NCBI RefSeq assembly: GCF_900113695.1
Contig: NZ_FOQH01000008.1
Coordinates: 248,001-312,000, forward strand
Source of the DNA: Albimonas pacifica
GTDB lineage: Bacteria > Pseudomonadota > Alphaproteobacteria > Rhodobacterales > Rhodobacteraceae
DNA length: 64,000 nt
Direction of reading: 5' to 3'
The notes under the pieces are model-generated. The model made no database searches. It was not told the origin of the DNA and saw nothing but the letters and a program-made list of their open reading frames with translations. The translations under genes and the position numbers were made by a program. Numbering within the stretch: position 1 is the first letter of the stretch; each line of letters starts with the position of its first letter. Shown here piece after piece: positions 1 through 8,743 of this stretch.

Positions 1-657
1 CGCACCGCCGCCGCCGAGGCGCGCCAGGCGATCCAGAGCATCAACCTCGTGGTGCAGTCCGACGTGCCCGCGCTGGTGGCCGAGGTGCGCGCCGCCGCGA
101 CCACCGCCAACACCGCGATCCAGAAGGTCTCGGTCGACGTCTCGACCTTCACCGGCAAGCTCGACCCGCTGGCGCTGGAGGCGGAGCAGGCGCTGGCGAC
201 CGCCTCCGCCACCTTCGCCAACGCCAATGGCACGCTGGCCGCGATCACCGAGGCGATGGGCAAGGCCGACGGGGCGCTGACCGCCGCCCAGGCCACCTTC
301 GACAACGTCAACGGCCTGGTGGAGGGCGACATCGCCGCCACCATCGCCGACGTGCGCCAGGCGGTCGGCTCGCTGGAGGGGACGGTCGAGCAGATGTCGG
401 CCGACTTCGCCGCGATCACCGGCGACGTGAAGGGGGCGGCGGGTTCGGCCAACCAGCTCATCGGCTCGCTGAGCCAGACGCTGGAGCGCAACAAGTACCA
501 GGTCGACGACTTCCTGCGCACCGGCCTGCCGCAGCTCGTGCGCTTCATCGAGGAAGGCCGGCGGCTGATCTCGAACCTCGAGCGCATCTCCAACCGGGTC
601 GAGCGCGACCCCGCGCGCTTCATCCTCGGCACCCAGTCCTCGGAGATCTCCCGATGA
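1..657 (+). CDS. MCE/MlaD-family protein, C-terminal part (partial)
   Basis: The frame is open from the first base, so the gene starts upstream of the window; only the last ~218 residues are seen. They are low-complexity, Ala/Thr/Asn-rich and strongly helical, ending in a segment with DDFLRTGLPQL and FIEEGRRL. This is typical of the C-terminal helical region of MCE proteins (MlaD/PqiB/YebT type) that form periplasmic lipid-transport barrels. The TGA stop overlaps the ATG of the next gene, an auxiliary lipoprotein of the kind that accompanies MCE transporters, which supports the call. The permease, ATPase and the MCE domain itself would lie upstream, outside the window. The role in intermembrane lipid transport is inferred from family and context. 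Confidence 0.75.
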   Translation, partial: RTAAAEARQAIQSINLVVQSDVPALVAEVRAAATTANTAIQKVSVDVSTFTGKLDPLALEAEQALATASATFANANGTLAAITEAMGKADGALTAAQATFDNVNGLVEGDIAATIADVRQAVGSLEGTVEQMSADFAAITGDVKGAAGSANQLIGSLSQTLERNKYQVDDFLRTGLPQLVRFIEEGRRLISNLERISNRVERDPARFILGTQSSEISR

Positions 658-1337
658 GTTCGACCGCCCTCCGCCGCCTCTCCCTCGCCGCCGCCGCGGC
701 GCTGAGCCTGAGCGGCTGCGCCGAGCTGGCCCAGATCGGCGGCGTGGCGACCGCGCCCGACCTCTATTCGCTGTCGCCCAAGAGCACCTTCTCGGCCGAC
801 CTGCCCGGGGTCGACGCGCAGGTGGTGGTCGAGGAGCCGACGGCCGACGCCTCGGTCAACACCGACCGCATCGCGATCAAGCCCAACCCGCTGCAGGTGA
901 AGTATTTCTCCGGCTCGCGCTGGGTCGACCGCGCGCCGCTGGTGGTGCAGCGGCTGATGGTCGAGAGCTTCGAGAACTCCGGCGCCGTCTCCTCCGTCAG
1001 CCAGAGCTCGGTGGGCCTGCGCAACGACTTCACCGTGGTCACCGACCTGCGCGAGTTCCAGGGCGAGCTGCAGGAGGGGCCCGCCCAGGGGCCCGACGCG
1101 AAGCCGGTGCTCGCCCGGGTGCGGCTGAACGTCAAGGTCATCGCCGAGCCGCAGGGGATCATCATCGGCTCCCACAGCTTCCCCGCGGCGGTCGAGGCGA
1201 ACGAGCCCGGGATGCTGGCGGTGGCGGCGGCCTTCGACGAGGCGCTCGGCGAGGCGATGCGCGACGCGGTGGAGTGGACGATCCGCATCATCGACGCCGC
1301 CGAGGAACGCCGCGCCCGCGACCCCTTCGCCTACTGA
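654..1337 (+). CDS. ABC-type transport auxiliary lipoprotein (PqiC/YmbA-like)
   Basis: 227 residues with a lipoprotein signal peptide ending in LSGC (Cys22). The mature part contains DLYSLSPKS near the start and a mid-region with QVKYFSGSRWVDRAPLVVQRL, the recognisable core of the 'ABC-type transport auxiliary lipoprotein' family found beside MCE transporters. It is an outer-membrane-anchored partner thought to receive or stabilise the MCE tunnel. Its start overlaps the stop of the preceding MCE gene (ATGA), so the two are translationally coupled. A tail of charged residues (EERRARDPF) ends the protein. Family assignment is good; the lipid substrate is unknown. Confidence 0.82.
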   Translation: MSSTALRRLSLAAAAALSLSGCAELAQIGGVATAPDLYSLSPKSTFSADLPGVDAQVVVEEPTADASVNTDRIAIKPNPLQVKYFSGSRWVDRAPLVVQRLMVESFENSGAVSSVSQSSVGLRNDFTVVTDLREFQGELQEGPAQGPDAKPVLARVRLNVKVIAEPQGIIIGSHSFPAAVEANEPGMLAVAAAFDEALGEAMRDAVEWTIRIIDAAEERRARDPFAY

Positions 1338-1376
1338 GGCGCCGGGCCGGGCCGGGCAGGGGCCGTTTCCCCGGCA

Positions 1377-1403
1377 CGGAGGCGCCCTGCGGGCGGGCCT
1401 GGC
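1377..1403. repeat. 27-nt intergenic repeat, copy 1
   Basis: The 27 nt here recur with one mismatch at 45358-45384, and the 14-nt core GGCGCCCTGCGGGC (1381-1394) recurs again at 62775-62788. All three lie between genes. The core contains a small inverted repeat (GCCC-TGC-GGGC). This copy sits between two convergent genes. It may be a REP-like dispersed element; function unknown. Confidence 0.5.
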
Positions 1404-1425
1404 CGGGTCGCGCCCGGCGCGGGCG

Positions 1426-2136
1426 TCAGCCTTTCAGCGCGGGGTCGGGGGCCCGGCCGGCGCCGTCCCATTCGGCATGCAGCGCCTCGATGGCGCGGGC
1501 GCGCTTTTCGGAGGGCGGGTGGCTCATCAGCCAGGCGACGCCGCTCGACGCGGGGCCCATGGTCTCGAGCTTGCGCAGCAGCGAGGCCTGCGCCCCCCGC
1601 TCCAGCCCCGCCTTGCGCATCAGCGCGGCGGCGAAGGCGTCCGCCTCGTATTCGTCCTGGCGCGAGAGCCGGGCGGCCAGAAGGCTCGCGAGCATCGCCC
1701 CGATCCAGGGCCCGATGAAGGGGATGAAGCGCCCCAGGATCGCCACCGCCACCCAGCGGATCGCGTTCTGTCCGGTCCAGTCGATCATCCGCCGGCGGGA
1801 ATGGCCCAGCCCCACGTGCCCCAGCTCATGGGCCACGATCGAGGCGACCTCGTCGGTGGTCACCCGCCCCAGGCGGTGCTGGTCGAGCACGCCCGAGGTG
1901 ATGAACACCCGCCCGTCCGGCGCCGCCAGCCCGTTGAAGGCCGGCACGTCGTAGACGTTGGCCTTGAGATGCGGGATCTCCAGCGCCCGGCCCAGGCGGC
2001 GCACCGCCGCCTCCAGCTCCGGATGGTCGAGCGGGCGCGCACGCTCCGCCAGCTCCCGCTTCAGCCGCCAGGCGGAGAAGCGCCAGGCGAGCAGGGCGTA
2101 GCCGATGACCAGCAGGAAGGGCAGAAGGCGCAGCAT
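1426..2136 (-). CDS. M48-family zinc metalloprotease, membrane-anchored
   Basis: 236 residues. An N-terminal membrane segment (residues ~3-20) is followed by a peptidase M48 domain: HELGH at 103-107 gives the two zinc histidines and the catalytic glutamate, and the downstream EYEADAFA (~162-169) supplies the third ligand. A hydrophobic stretch at ~128-150 may insert in the membrane, as in HtpX/BepA-like enzymes. The start chosen is the ATG just before the hydrophobic segment (MLRLLPFLL); the frame stays open further upstream but that extension is Arg/Pro-rich and looks non-coding. Likely a membrane or periplasmic quality-control protease. It is convergent with the lipoprotein gene and lies alone. 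Confidence 0.85.
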   Translation of the reverse strand: MLRLLPFLLVIGYALLAWRFSAWRLKRELAERARPLDHPELEAAVRRLGRALEIPHLKANVYDVPAFNGLAAPDGRVFITSGVLDQHRLGRVTTDEVASIVAHELGHVGLGHSRRRMIDWTGQNAIRWVAVAILGRFIPFIGPWIGAMLASLLAARLSRQDEYEADAFAAALMRKAGLERGAQASLLRKLETMGPASSGVAWLMSHPPSEKRARAIEALHAEWDGAGRAPDPALKG

Positions 2137-2228
2137 GGTGCACAGATAGGCGTTCGCGCGCCCCGTGTCAGCCGCGACGCGGCCCGCGGGCGCGCGCGAT
2201 GTCGCGAGCGACGGCCCGCGCAGCCGGC

Positions 2229-3299
2229 TCAGGCCTCCGCGGGGGCGTCGAGGCGGGCGGCGAGCCGGTCGAGCGTGCGCTGGAAGTCGTCGAGGTTCAC
2301 GCGGAACCCGCCCGCCTCGGCGTCGCCCACGATGAAGCCGAAGGGGATGCCCATTACCGCGCTCCAGTCGCGGTGCGAGACGTAGAAGCGGTCCGGCGGC
2401 TGGATCACCAGCAGCCCCGCCCGGTCGCGGAGCGTGTAGAGCGCGTGCGAGAGCTGGCTGCCCTCGATGCTGACGAAGATCTTCGCGCCCAGGCATTTGC
2501 GGATCAGCGCGTCGCCGTCGGTCTCCGGCTCGATGATCGTGGTCCCGAGCCCCTCGAGCAACGCGATCAGCTCGTCCTCGTTGTGCAGCTCCCGCTGCGC
2601 GCCCGTGGCCCCGCGCCGCATGTAGACGATCTCCGGGTTCGAGGCGGGGCAGGCGTCCAGCACCCTCCGGCGCAGCTGCCGGAACCGCTCGGCCTTGTGC
2701 GGGTTCTGGCCGGCGTCGTCGAAAAGCGTCAGGTCCCGGTAGAAGTGGTTCTCGGCCGTCAGGTCGTCATGTCCGAAGATCCGGCGATAGACGTCGGCGT
2801 CCGGCCAGTTCGGCGTCTCGAGGCGTCGGATCCGGCCGCGGTCCTGCGCCAGCAGCCGGGTGGGGCAGTCGTCCCGCAGCCAGTCTCCGAAGAAGTGCGT
2901 GCCCAGCACCGAACTGCAGAGCGCCACGGGCTCGTCGACCGTCGCGTAGCGCCAGGGGTGCGGCGCATCGGGACGGCGCAGGTTCAGCGTCACCACCGTC
3001 GCCGGAGGGCGGATCAGACGCTTGTGGGTGATGTAGCAGTTGCGCAGACGTCGGGCGCGGATCGGCTTGCAGGTCCGGCGGTGCCCCGGCAGGGTCGAGA
3101 CGGCGGCTTGCACCGTGCCGAACGCGGCGGCGGAGATCTTTTCGATCTGGCCGTCGAGGTGGACGCTGGGCTCGTACCAGACGTCGATCGCGGGGACGAC
3201 GATCTCGACGTCCCGATGCTCCCAGTCCATCGCCATCGGCCGTCCGAGATCCTTGCGGAGCAAAGCGATCCTCTCGAGCGGCGAGACGATGGGATGCAT
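2229..3299 (-). CDS. glycosyltransferase family 61 (DUF563-like)
   Basis: 356 residues, no signal peptide. The C-terminal half has the GT61 pattern: IVYMRRG (start of the nucleotide-binding part), a Glu-rich NEDELIALLEGLG, TTIIEPE, then SIEGSQLSH, equivalent to the usual G-x-x-GAGL-x-N loop. Such enzymes transfer sugars in capsule, LPS or exopolysaccharide assembly. ATG at 3299 was chosen because it has an AAGGA motif about 8 nt upstream; an in-frame extension begins 26 codons earlier but lacks such a site. It has no sugar-biosynthesis neighbours. The unusual SQLSH loop makes the acceptor and donor unpredictable. Confidence 0.72.
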   Translation of the reverse strand: MHPIVSPLERIALLRKDLGRPMAMDWEHRDVEIVVPAIDVWYEPSVHLDGQIEKISAAAFGTVQAAVSTLPGHRRTCKPIRARRLRNCYITHKRLIRPPATVVTLNLRRPDAPHPWRYATVDEPVALCSSVLGTHFFGDWLRDDCPTRLLAQDRGRIRRLETPNWPDADVYRRIFGHDDLTAENHFYRDLTLFDDAGQNPHKAERFRQLRRRVLDACPASNPEIVYMRRGATGAQRELHNEDELIALLEGLGTTIIEPETDGDALIRKCLGAKIFVSIEGSQLSHALYTLRDRAGLLVIQPPDRFYVSHRDWSAVMGIPFGFIVGDAEAGGFRVNLDDFQRTLDRLAARLDAPAEA

Positions 3300-3318
3300 G
3301 GGCGGGTCCTTCGGGCAA

Positions 3319-3368
3319 GCATCGCGAGAGGCGCGCGCGTCCGGATGAACGCGCGCGCCTCGCGATGC
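3319..3368 (-). terminator. long GC-rich stem-loop downstream of the VWA gene
   Basis: Arms 3319-3340 and 3349-3368 pair over about 20 bp (GCATCGCGAG...GCGCGCGT) with a 2-nt bulge and an 8-nt loop. It lies between the stop of the VWA gene (3418) and the start of the GT61 gene (3299), both on the minus strand. There is no clear U-tract, so it may act as an mRNA 3'-end stabiliser or a weak terminator rather than a classical intrinsic terminator. Confidence 0.45.
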
Positions 3369-3417
3369 ATACGTCATGTCCGGCGGGATGTTGAGCCCTG
3401 CGCGGCGCCGTCTGGCG

Positions 3418-4605
3418 CTACTTGCTCAGCTCTTTCATCGCCGTCGTCAGCCCCTCGAGCGTCATCGGGTGCATGCGGCCGGCGAAGATCTCCTGGATCA
3501 TGCCGATGGAGTGGGTGTAGCGCCACTGGCGCTCGGGCACCGGGTTGATCCAGGTGCAGGAGGGCCACTTGTCGATGGCGCGCCGCAGCCAGACCTCGCC
3601 CGCCTCCTCGTTCCAGTGCTCGGAGGCGCCGCCGGGATAGGCGATCTCGTAGGGCGACATCGAGGCGTCGCCCACGAAGATGCACTTCCAGTCCTTGGGG
3701 AACTTGTTCAGCACGTCATGGGTCGGGATCTTGTCCGACCAGCGACGCTTGTTCTCCTTCCACACGCCCTCGTAGAGGCAGTTGTGGAAGTAGTAGTGCT
3801 CCATGTGCTTGAGCTCGGAGGTGGCCGCCGAGAACAGCTCCTCCATCACCTTGATGTGGTCGTCCATCGAGCCGCCGACGTCGAGGAACAGCACCACCTT
3901 CACGGCGTTGCGCCGCTCGGGCCGGGTCTTCACGTCGAGATAGCCGTGTTCCGCCGTCGAGCGGATGGTGCCGTCGAGATCGAGCTCCTCGTCCGCGCCG
4001 TCGCGGGCCCAGCGGCGCAGGCGCTTCAGGGCCACCTTGATGTTGCGGGTGCCGAGCTCGACCGAGTCGTCGAAGTCCTTGAACTCGCGCCGGTCCCAGA
4101 CCTTCACCGCCTTGCGGTGGCGCGATTCCTTCTGGCCGATGCGCACGCCTTCGGGGTTGTAGCCGTAGGCGCCGAAGGGGGAGGTGCCGGCGGTGCCGAT
4201 CCACTTGTTGCCGCCCTGGTGGCGGCCCTTCTGCTCCTCGAGCCGCTGGCGCAGCGTCTCCATCAGCTTGTCGAAGCCGCCGAGCGCCTCGATCTCGGCC
4301 ATCTCCTCCTTGGAGAGGTGCTTCTCGGCCAGCTTGCGCAGCCATTCCTCGGGGAGCGAGATCGGCTCGGCCCCCTCGGGCGCGCCGGAGACGGCCTCCA
4401 GCCCCTTGAACACCTGCGCGAAGACGCGGTCGAACTTGTCGATGTTCCGCTCGTCCTTCACCAGCGCCGAGCGGGCGAGGTAGTAGAACCCCTCCACGTC
4501 GTATTGCACCAGGCGCTTGTCCATGGCCTCCAGCAGCGTGAGATACTCGCGCAGGCTGACCGGCACCTTGGCCTCGCGGAGGCCCAGAAAGAGATCGGTG
4601 AACAT
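3418..4605 (-). CDS. VWA domain-containing protein (CoxE-like, MoxR partner)
   Basis: 395 residues, cytosolic. The N-terminal part begins MFTDLFLGLREAKVPVSLREYL, typical of VWA proteins of the CoxE type. The von Willebrand A fold starts around 235 with VVLFLDVGGSMDDH, a MIDAS-like motif in which the usual DxSxS reads DVGGS (242-246). Family members work with a MoxR AAA+ ATPase to mature or insert metal cofactors into enzymes. The matching MoxR gene is at 7476-8315 on the same strand, but unusually separated by several unrelated genes. No Shine-Dalgarno is seen before the ATG; a -10-like TAGTAT lies 6 nt upstream, suggesting a leaderless mRNA. Confidence 0.85.
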   Translation of the reverse strand: MFTDLFLGLREAKVPVSLREYLTLLEAMDKRLVQYDVEGFYYLARSALVKDERNIDKFDRVFAQVFKGLEAVSGAPEGAEPISLPEEWLRKLAEKHLSKEEMAEIEALGGFDKLMETLRQRLEEQKGRHQGGNKWIGTAGTSPFGAYGYNPEGVRIGQKESRHRKAVKVWDRREFKDFDDSVELGTRNIKVALKRLRRWARDGADEELDLDGTIRSTAEHGYLDVKTRPERRNAVKVVLFLDVGGSMDDHIKVMEELFSAATSELKHMEHYYFHNCLYEGVWKENKRRWSDKIPTHDVLNKFPKDWKCIFVGDASMSPYEIAYPGGASEHWNEEAGEVWLRRAIDKWPSCTWINPVPERQWRYTHSIGMIQEIFAGRMHPMTLEGLTTAMKELSK

Positions 4606-4609
4606 GGAC

Positions 4610-4644
4610 GCATACTAGCAAGTATGCCCCGCCCCGGTCGAGGG
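4610..4644 (-). promoter_or_regulatory. putative leaderless promoter and small palindrome before the VWA gene
   Basis: On the minus strand TCGACC, an 18-nt spacer and TAGTAT precede the VWA ATG by only 6 nt, so transcription would start at or next to the start codon. The same bases hold an inverted repeat GCATACT-AGCA-AGTATGC (4610-4627) that could be an operator. No ribosome binding site is visible. Confidence 0.35.
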
Positions 4645-4725
4645 GGGAACGCAGGGCGGGCCCGGGATTCCGCCGACCGCCGGCAAGGGGGCGGGCAGGG
4701 GGCGGGGGCCGCCCCCGGGCGCCGC

Positions 4726-5157
4726 TCAGCTCGGGGGCAGGTGGATGTCGACCGCCAGGATCTCCACCGGCTGATCGCCGATCGTCCACCAGTGGGTCTT
4801 GGAATGGTCGGCCGGGATCACGTCGCCGGCGCGGTAGACGGTGGTCGTGCCGTCGTCGAGATGCTCGGTCGCCTCGCCCGAGAGCACGTATTCGATCGAG
4901 GGCCGCTCGGCGTGGGAGTGGCGGGCGACGACGCCGCCGGGCGCGACCCGCAGCAGCCGGGTGCGCAGGATGCGGCCGCCGGTCTCGGCGAACTCGGGGG
5001 CGAGCGGCATCTCGTGGAGCAGCTGGCCCGACAGGCCCTGGTTCTCCGTCGGGGGCTCCTGCGCCAGGGCGGGCAGGCAGGCCAGGGCCAGCAGGGCGGC
5101 CAGCGCCGGGACGGCGCCGGGACGGGAAAGGGCGGCGCGGGGGAGGGTCGCGGTCAT
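4726..5157 (-). CDS. exported single-domain cupin protein
   Basis: 143 residues with a Sec signal peptide (hydrophobic core ~17-31, cleavage near LAQ). The rest is one cupin barrel: metal-ligand histidines in VARHSHAERP (H80, H82) and a second motif with AGDVIPADHSKTHWW (H118, H122). The fold suits a small periplasmic metal-binding enzyme or sensor; the substrate cannot be predicted. It lies on the same strand as, and 116 nt after, a small lipoprotein gene. Confidence 0.75.
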   Translation of the reverse strand: MTATLPRAALSRPGAVPALAALLALACLPALAQEPPTENQGLSGQLLHEMPLAPEFAETGGRILRTRLLRVAPGGVVARHSHAERPSIEYVLSGEATEHLDDGTTTVYRAGDVIPADHSKTHWWTIGDQPVEILAVDIHLPPS

Positions 5158-5273
5158 CGGTCGGCCTCATGTCGCTCGGGCCCGGGCGCGCGCGGAAGGC
5201 GCGCGGCGGGGCCGCGTGCGTGGAGACTGGCGCGCCGGGCGTGACCGGGGCGTGACCGAAGCGGGCGGGTCGC

Positions 5274-5720
5274 TCAGTCGCCCAGCAGACACTCGAGGAA
5301 GTCGCGGCCCGCGGGGCTCAGCGGGGGCGCCGTCACCCGGTCCGAGTCGTTCTGCAGGATGCGCAGCTCGCTGCCGCCGCTCTGCGCGGCGACGAGCTTC
5401 ACGATCTCGATGGTGCCGTCCTCGGTGTGCCACAGGCGCTTGGAGATCAGCGCGTCGTAGCCCAGGGCGCGGAAGTCGCGCAGGCCCATCGGCTCGAAGG
5501 CGTAGAGCACCGGCGAGGCGACGCCCTGCGACGGCGGTCCCAGGTACTGGCGGTCGATCGTGGCGTCGTAGGCCCCGCACCAGGTCTCGCGGTCGACCAG
5601 CGCGATCTCGCGGGAGAACTCGGCCTCCTCCGAGCGCTCGGCGCGCCATTGCTCGGTGTAGGCGCAGCCCGTCGTCAGCACGGCCGCCGCGGCGGCGGCC
5701 AGGATCGCGATGCGGCTCAA
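5274..5720 (-). CDS. small lipoprotein of unknown function
   Basis: 148 residues, with a lipoprotein signal peptide ending in LTTGC (Cys19). The mature part has two further Cys (WCGAYD and ECLLGD) that could form a disulfide. The start is a TTG whose bases overlap the TGA of the preceding 57-residue membrane-protein gene (TTGA), implying coupling. The signal peptide begins directly at this TTG, which supports it. No domain recognised; probably anchored in the inner or outer membrane. Confidence 0.7.
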   Translation of the reverse strand: MSRIAILAAAAAAVLTTGCAYTEQWRAERSEEAEFSREIALVDRETWCGAYDATIDRQYLGPPSQGVASPVLYAFEPMGLRDFRALGYDALISKRLWHTEDGTIEIVKLVAAQSGGSELRILQNDSDRVTAPPLSPAGRDFLECLLGD

Positions 5721-5890
5721 TTGAAGAACCCCTGCCAGTCGCCCAGCGTGGCGACGACGTAGATGACGAGAACCGCCGCGAGCCCGTGGATCAGGCCGTA
5801 GCGCAGGCGGTCCGCCGTGCGTCCGCCGGCGCGGCGCGCGCGCAGCCAGCCCCAGGCGAAGAACAGCGCGAAGGCGATCAGCAGGATCAT
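5717..5890 (-). CDS. 57-residue membrane protein
   Basis: Short ORF starting MILLIAFALFFAWGWL, with a second hydrophobic segment near GLAAVLVIYVVATLG, so probably two membrane helices separated by a basic loop (RARRAGGRTADRLR), which predicts the loop is cytosolic. Its ATG overlaps the TGA of the upstream acetyltransferase gene (ATGA), and its own TGA overlaps the TTG of the next lipoprotein gene. This double coupling is the main evidence that it is real. Function unknown. Confidence 0.65.
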   Translation of the reverse strand: MILLIAFALFFAWGWLRARRAGGRTADRLRYGLIHGLAAVLVIYVVATLGDWQGFFN

Positions 5891-6333
5891 CGGCGATACT
5901 GGATGAACGGCGACTTCGTGGCGACCTGATCGTAGAGCATCCGGCCCTTGTAGTTGAACTCCTGCGTCATCCAGTAGACGGCCGGCGTGCCGGCGGCGTC
6001 GGCCGCGGCGTAGACCGCCTGGATCAGCGACCGGCCCACGCCCCCGCCGCGCACGTCGGGGTCGACGAACAGGTCCTGGAGGTAGACCACGTCCTCCACC
6101 CGCCAGTTGTGGCGATGGAAGATGTAGTGGACGAGGCCCATCAGCCCCTGGCCGTCGGGCCGTTCCGCCACCAGGGCGTTCATGTCGGGATGCTCCGCCG
6201 ACAGGTTGCGCGCGAAGGCGGAGGCGTAGACCTCCTCTGGGACCGTCGTCTCGTAGAACGCGAGATAGAGGGTCCAGAGGCGGCGCCACTCGGCTTCGTC
6301 GGCGGCGGAGAGGGGGCGTATCACGATGCTCAT
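5887..6333 (-). CDS. GNAT-family N-acetyltransferase
   Basis: 148 residues covering one GNAT fold: an N-terminal strand IVIRPLSAADEAEW, central DVVYLQDLFVDPDVRGGGVGRSLIQ with the acetyl-CoA pyrophosphate loop (R-G-G-G-V-G-R-S), and a C-terminal VYWMTQEFN. It likely acetylates a small amine or a protein N-terminus. First gene of a coupled cluster with a 57-residue membrane protein and a lipoprotein. The ATG used (MSIVIRPL) sits exactly where GNAT proteins start; the frame extends upstream without support. Confidence 0.85.
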   Translation of the reverse strand: MSIVIRPLSAADEAEWRRLWTLYLAFYETTVPEEVYASAFARNLSAEHPDMNALVAERPDGQGLMGLVHYIFHRHNWRVEDVVYLQDLFVDPDVRGGGVGRSLIQAVYAAADAAGTPAVYWMTQEFNYKGRMLYDQVATKSPFIQYRR

Positions 6334-6404
6334 GAATGGGGTTTTGGCGCCGCCCGACGCCCGGGGCAAGCGCCTGGGCGCCGCGGCCGCGCCGCGCGGG
6401 CGCG

Positions 6405-7280
6405 TCAGATGCGCCCTTCCAGCACCGCGCGGAAATCGAGATGCCCCGGGATCCGGGGATTGAGGTGGTGGGCGGCGCGCGGCGCGCGCCGGCGGGGCGT
6501 GCCGGGAATCGAGTTCAGCCAGCCCAGCAGGTCGAGGTCGCCCAGGTGCTGGGCGACGTCGGTCAGCGACGCGGGCAGGGGCGCGACCGCCCCCAGCGTG
6601 CGGACCGAGGCATGGCGCAGCCGGTCGAAGGCCTCGGCGTCGTGCCGCCACAGCCCCTGCAGCGCCGCCGCCAGCGTCAGCGCCCCGCGCGAATGGCCCA
6701 CGAGGGTCCGGATCTCCCGCGCGGGGTCGCGCATCACCTTCAGCAGGGCCGCGAGGTCGAAGGCGCCGGGGGGCGGGTGGATCTCGGCCGGCCCGCCCGC
6801 GGTCATCGCCAGCGCCGGCGCCGCCGCGTCGGGCCGGGCCTGCGTCCGCCGCCAGGCGCGCGCGCGCCCGGCCAGGCCGAACCAGACCCAGCCCCCCAGC
6901 GCCTCGTCGATTATCCGCTCCAGCCCGCAGCCCCCCACGATCGCCCCCACCGGCGCGTCGAGATGGTTGGCGAGCGTGCGCGCCAGCGCCGCCCCGCCGA
7001 GGGCCGAGCCCCCCATGCCGGCGAGCGCGAAATGCTTCAGCAGGTCGCCGGGCGCCATTCGGAAGGCCGCGAAATCCTCGTGCCGGGTCAGCGCCACGCC
7101 GCGCGCGCCGGGGTTGGGGCGGACCACGACGACCGCCCCTCCGGCGCGGGGGGCGGGGGCGAGCAGGGCGCGCTCCGCCCCGCTCAGCCCCTCGACGTCG
7201 TAGAAGGCGCAGTCCAGCAAGGCGTTGCGCGCGGCCAGCGGCGCGGCGGCGGCGAGGCCCGCGGCGGGAAACCCGATCAT
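6405..7280 (-). CDS. hypothetical protein, alpha/beta-hydrolase-like
   Basis: 291 residues from the ATG at 7280, chosen because AAGGA lies about 10 nt upstream; a second ATG six codons earlier is possible. The one recognisable element is LVGHSRGALTLAAAL (~200), the GxSxG nucleophile elbow of alpha/beta hydrolases followed by a helix. An early Ala-rich segment may be membrane-associated. No clear acid or catalytic histidine could be assigned by eye, though DVAQHLGDLDLLG and HLDFRAVLE near the C-terminus are candidates. Substrate unknown. Confidence 0.65.
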   Translation of the reverse strand: MIGFPAAGLAAAAPLAARNALLDCAFYDVEGLSGAERALLAPAPRAGGAVVVVRPNPGARGVALTRHEDFAAFRMAPGDLLKHFALAGMGGSALGGAALARTLANHLDAPVGAIVGGCGLERIIDEALGGWVWFGLAGRARAWRRTQARPDAAAPALAMTAGGPAEIHPPPGAFDLAALLKVMRDPAREIRTLVGHSRGALTLAAALQGLWRHDAEAFDRLRHASVRTLGAVAPLPASLTDVAQHLGDLDLLGWLNSIPGTPRRRAPRAAHHLNPRIPGHLDFRAVLEGRI

Positions 7281-7411
7281 CGCGGTCCCTTCCTTCATCG
7301 GGGCGTCAGGCGACGGCGCAGCCTGAGGCCGCGACGCGAAACGCAGGATGAACGGAGGCCCGCCGTCCGGGAGGCGCGCCGGAGGGATCGCCCGGGTCCT
7401 CGCCCCGCGTC

Positions 7412-7449
7412 CGGAACGAAAACGCCGCCTCCCGGGGGGAGGCGGCGTT
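7412..7449 (-). terminator. intrinsic terminator of moxR
   Basis: A perfect 13-bp stem (AACGCCGCCTCCC with its complement, 7421-7433 and 7437-7449) with a 3-nt loop, followed on the minus strand by TTTCGTTCC. It lies 26 nt after the moxR stop codon at 7476. Confidence 0.8.
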
Positions 7450-7475
7450 CTGCCTGCGGCGAGGGGGCGGCGCGC

Positions 7476-8315
<840 letters not shown>

Positions 8316-8743
8316 GGGCCTCGGCCGCTCCCCGGTGCGTTTCTCCTGCATCCCCTGTCGCCGCCTGTGTTCCGTCTGGCGGTCGGGACGCCTCACGCGA
8401 TTGGTGACACATACGGACGGGTATGGGCAAGGGCGAGGCAGGGCCGCGCCTGCGTCCTGTCGTGCGCCCGATCATCGGCAGGCGCCAATCGCTGCGGGCG
8501 CCGCAGAACTGTGCGCAATCCCGCGCCGGGGCGCCGAAGGAACAGGCAATTCCCGCAGGGCGTGTCGGTAACGAACCTTTCGCGTGACTTAATCGTGACC
8601 GGGGTCTATACGAAGCTGCGGCGACGCGAGGAGCTCGGCGCGACAGGCCCTCCGAAGAACGCTGCGGCGCGTTCGACCTGGAGGCCGCCAGCTCCTGAAC
8701 GGCTCGCCGCGGGGTGGCAAGACGTGCATCGAGGTGCCTGGCG
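8316..8743. other. intergenic region between divergent moxR and dksA
   Basis: 428 nt without a convincing gene. The right part holds a probable dksA promoter (8584-8612). The left part must hold the moxR promoter, but I see no clear hexamers. The predicted dksA 5' leader is about 125 nt and could carry regulation; no known riboswitch is seen. Confidence 0.5.
8584..8612 (+). promoter_or_regulatory. putative sigma-70-type promoter of dksA
   Basis: GTGACT (8584-8589), a 17-nt spacer and TATACG (8607-8612). Four of six bases match consensus in each hexamer. Transcription would start near 8619. Confidence 0.4.
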
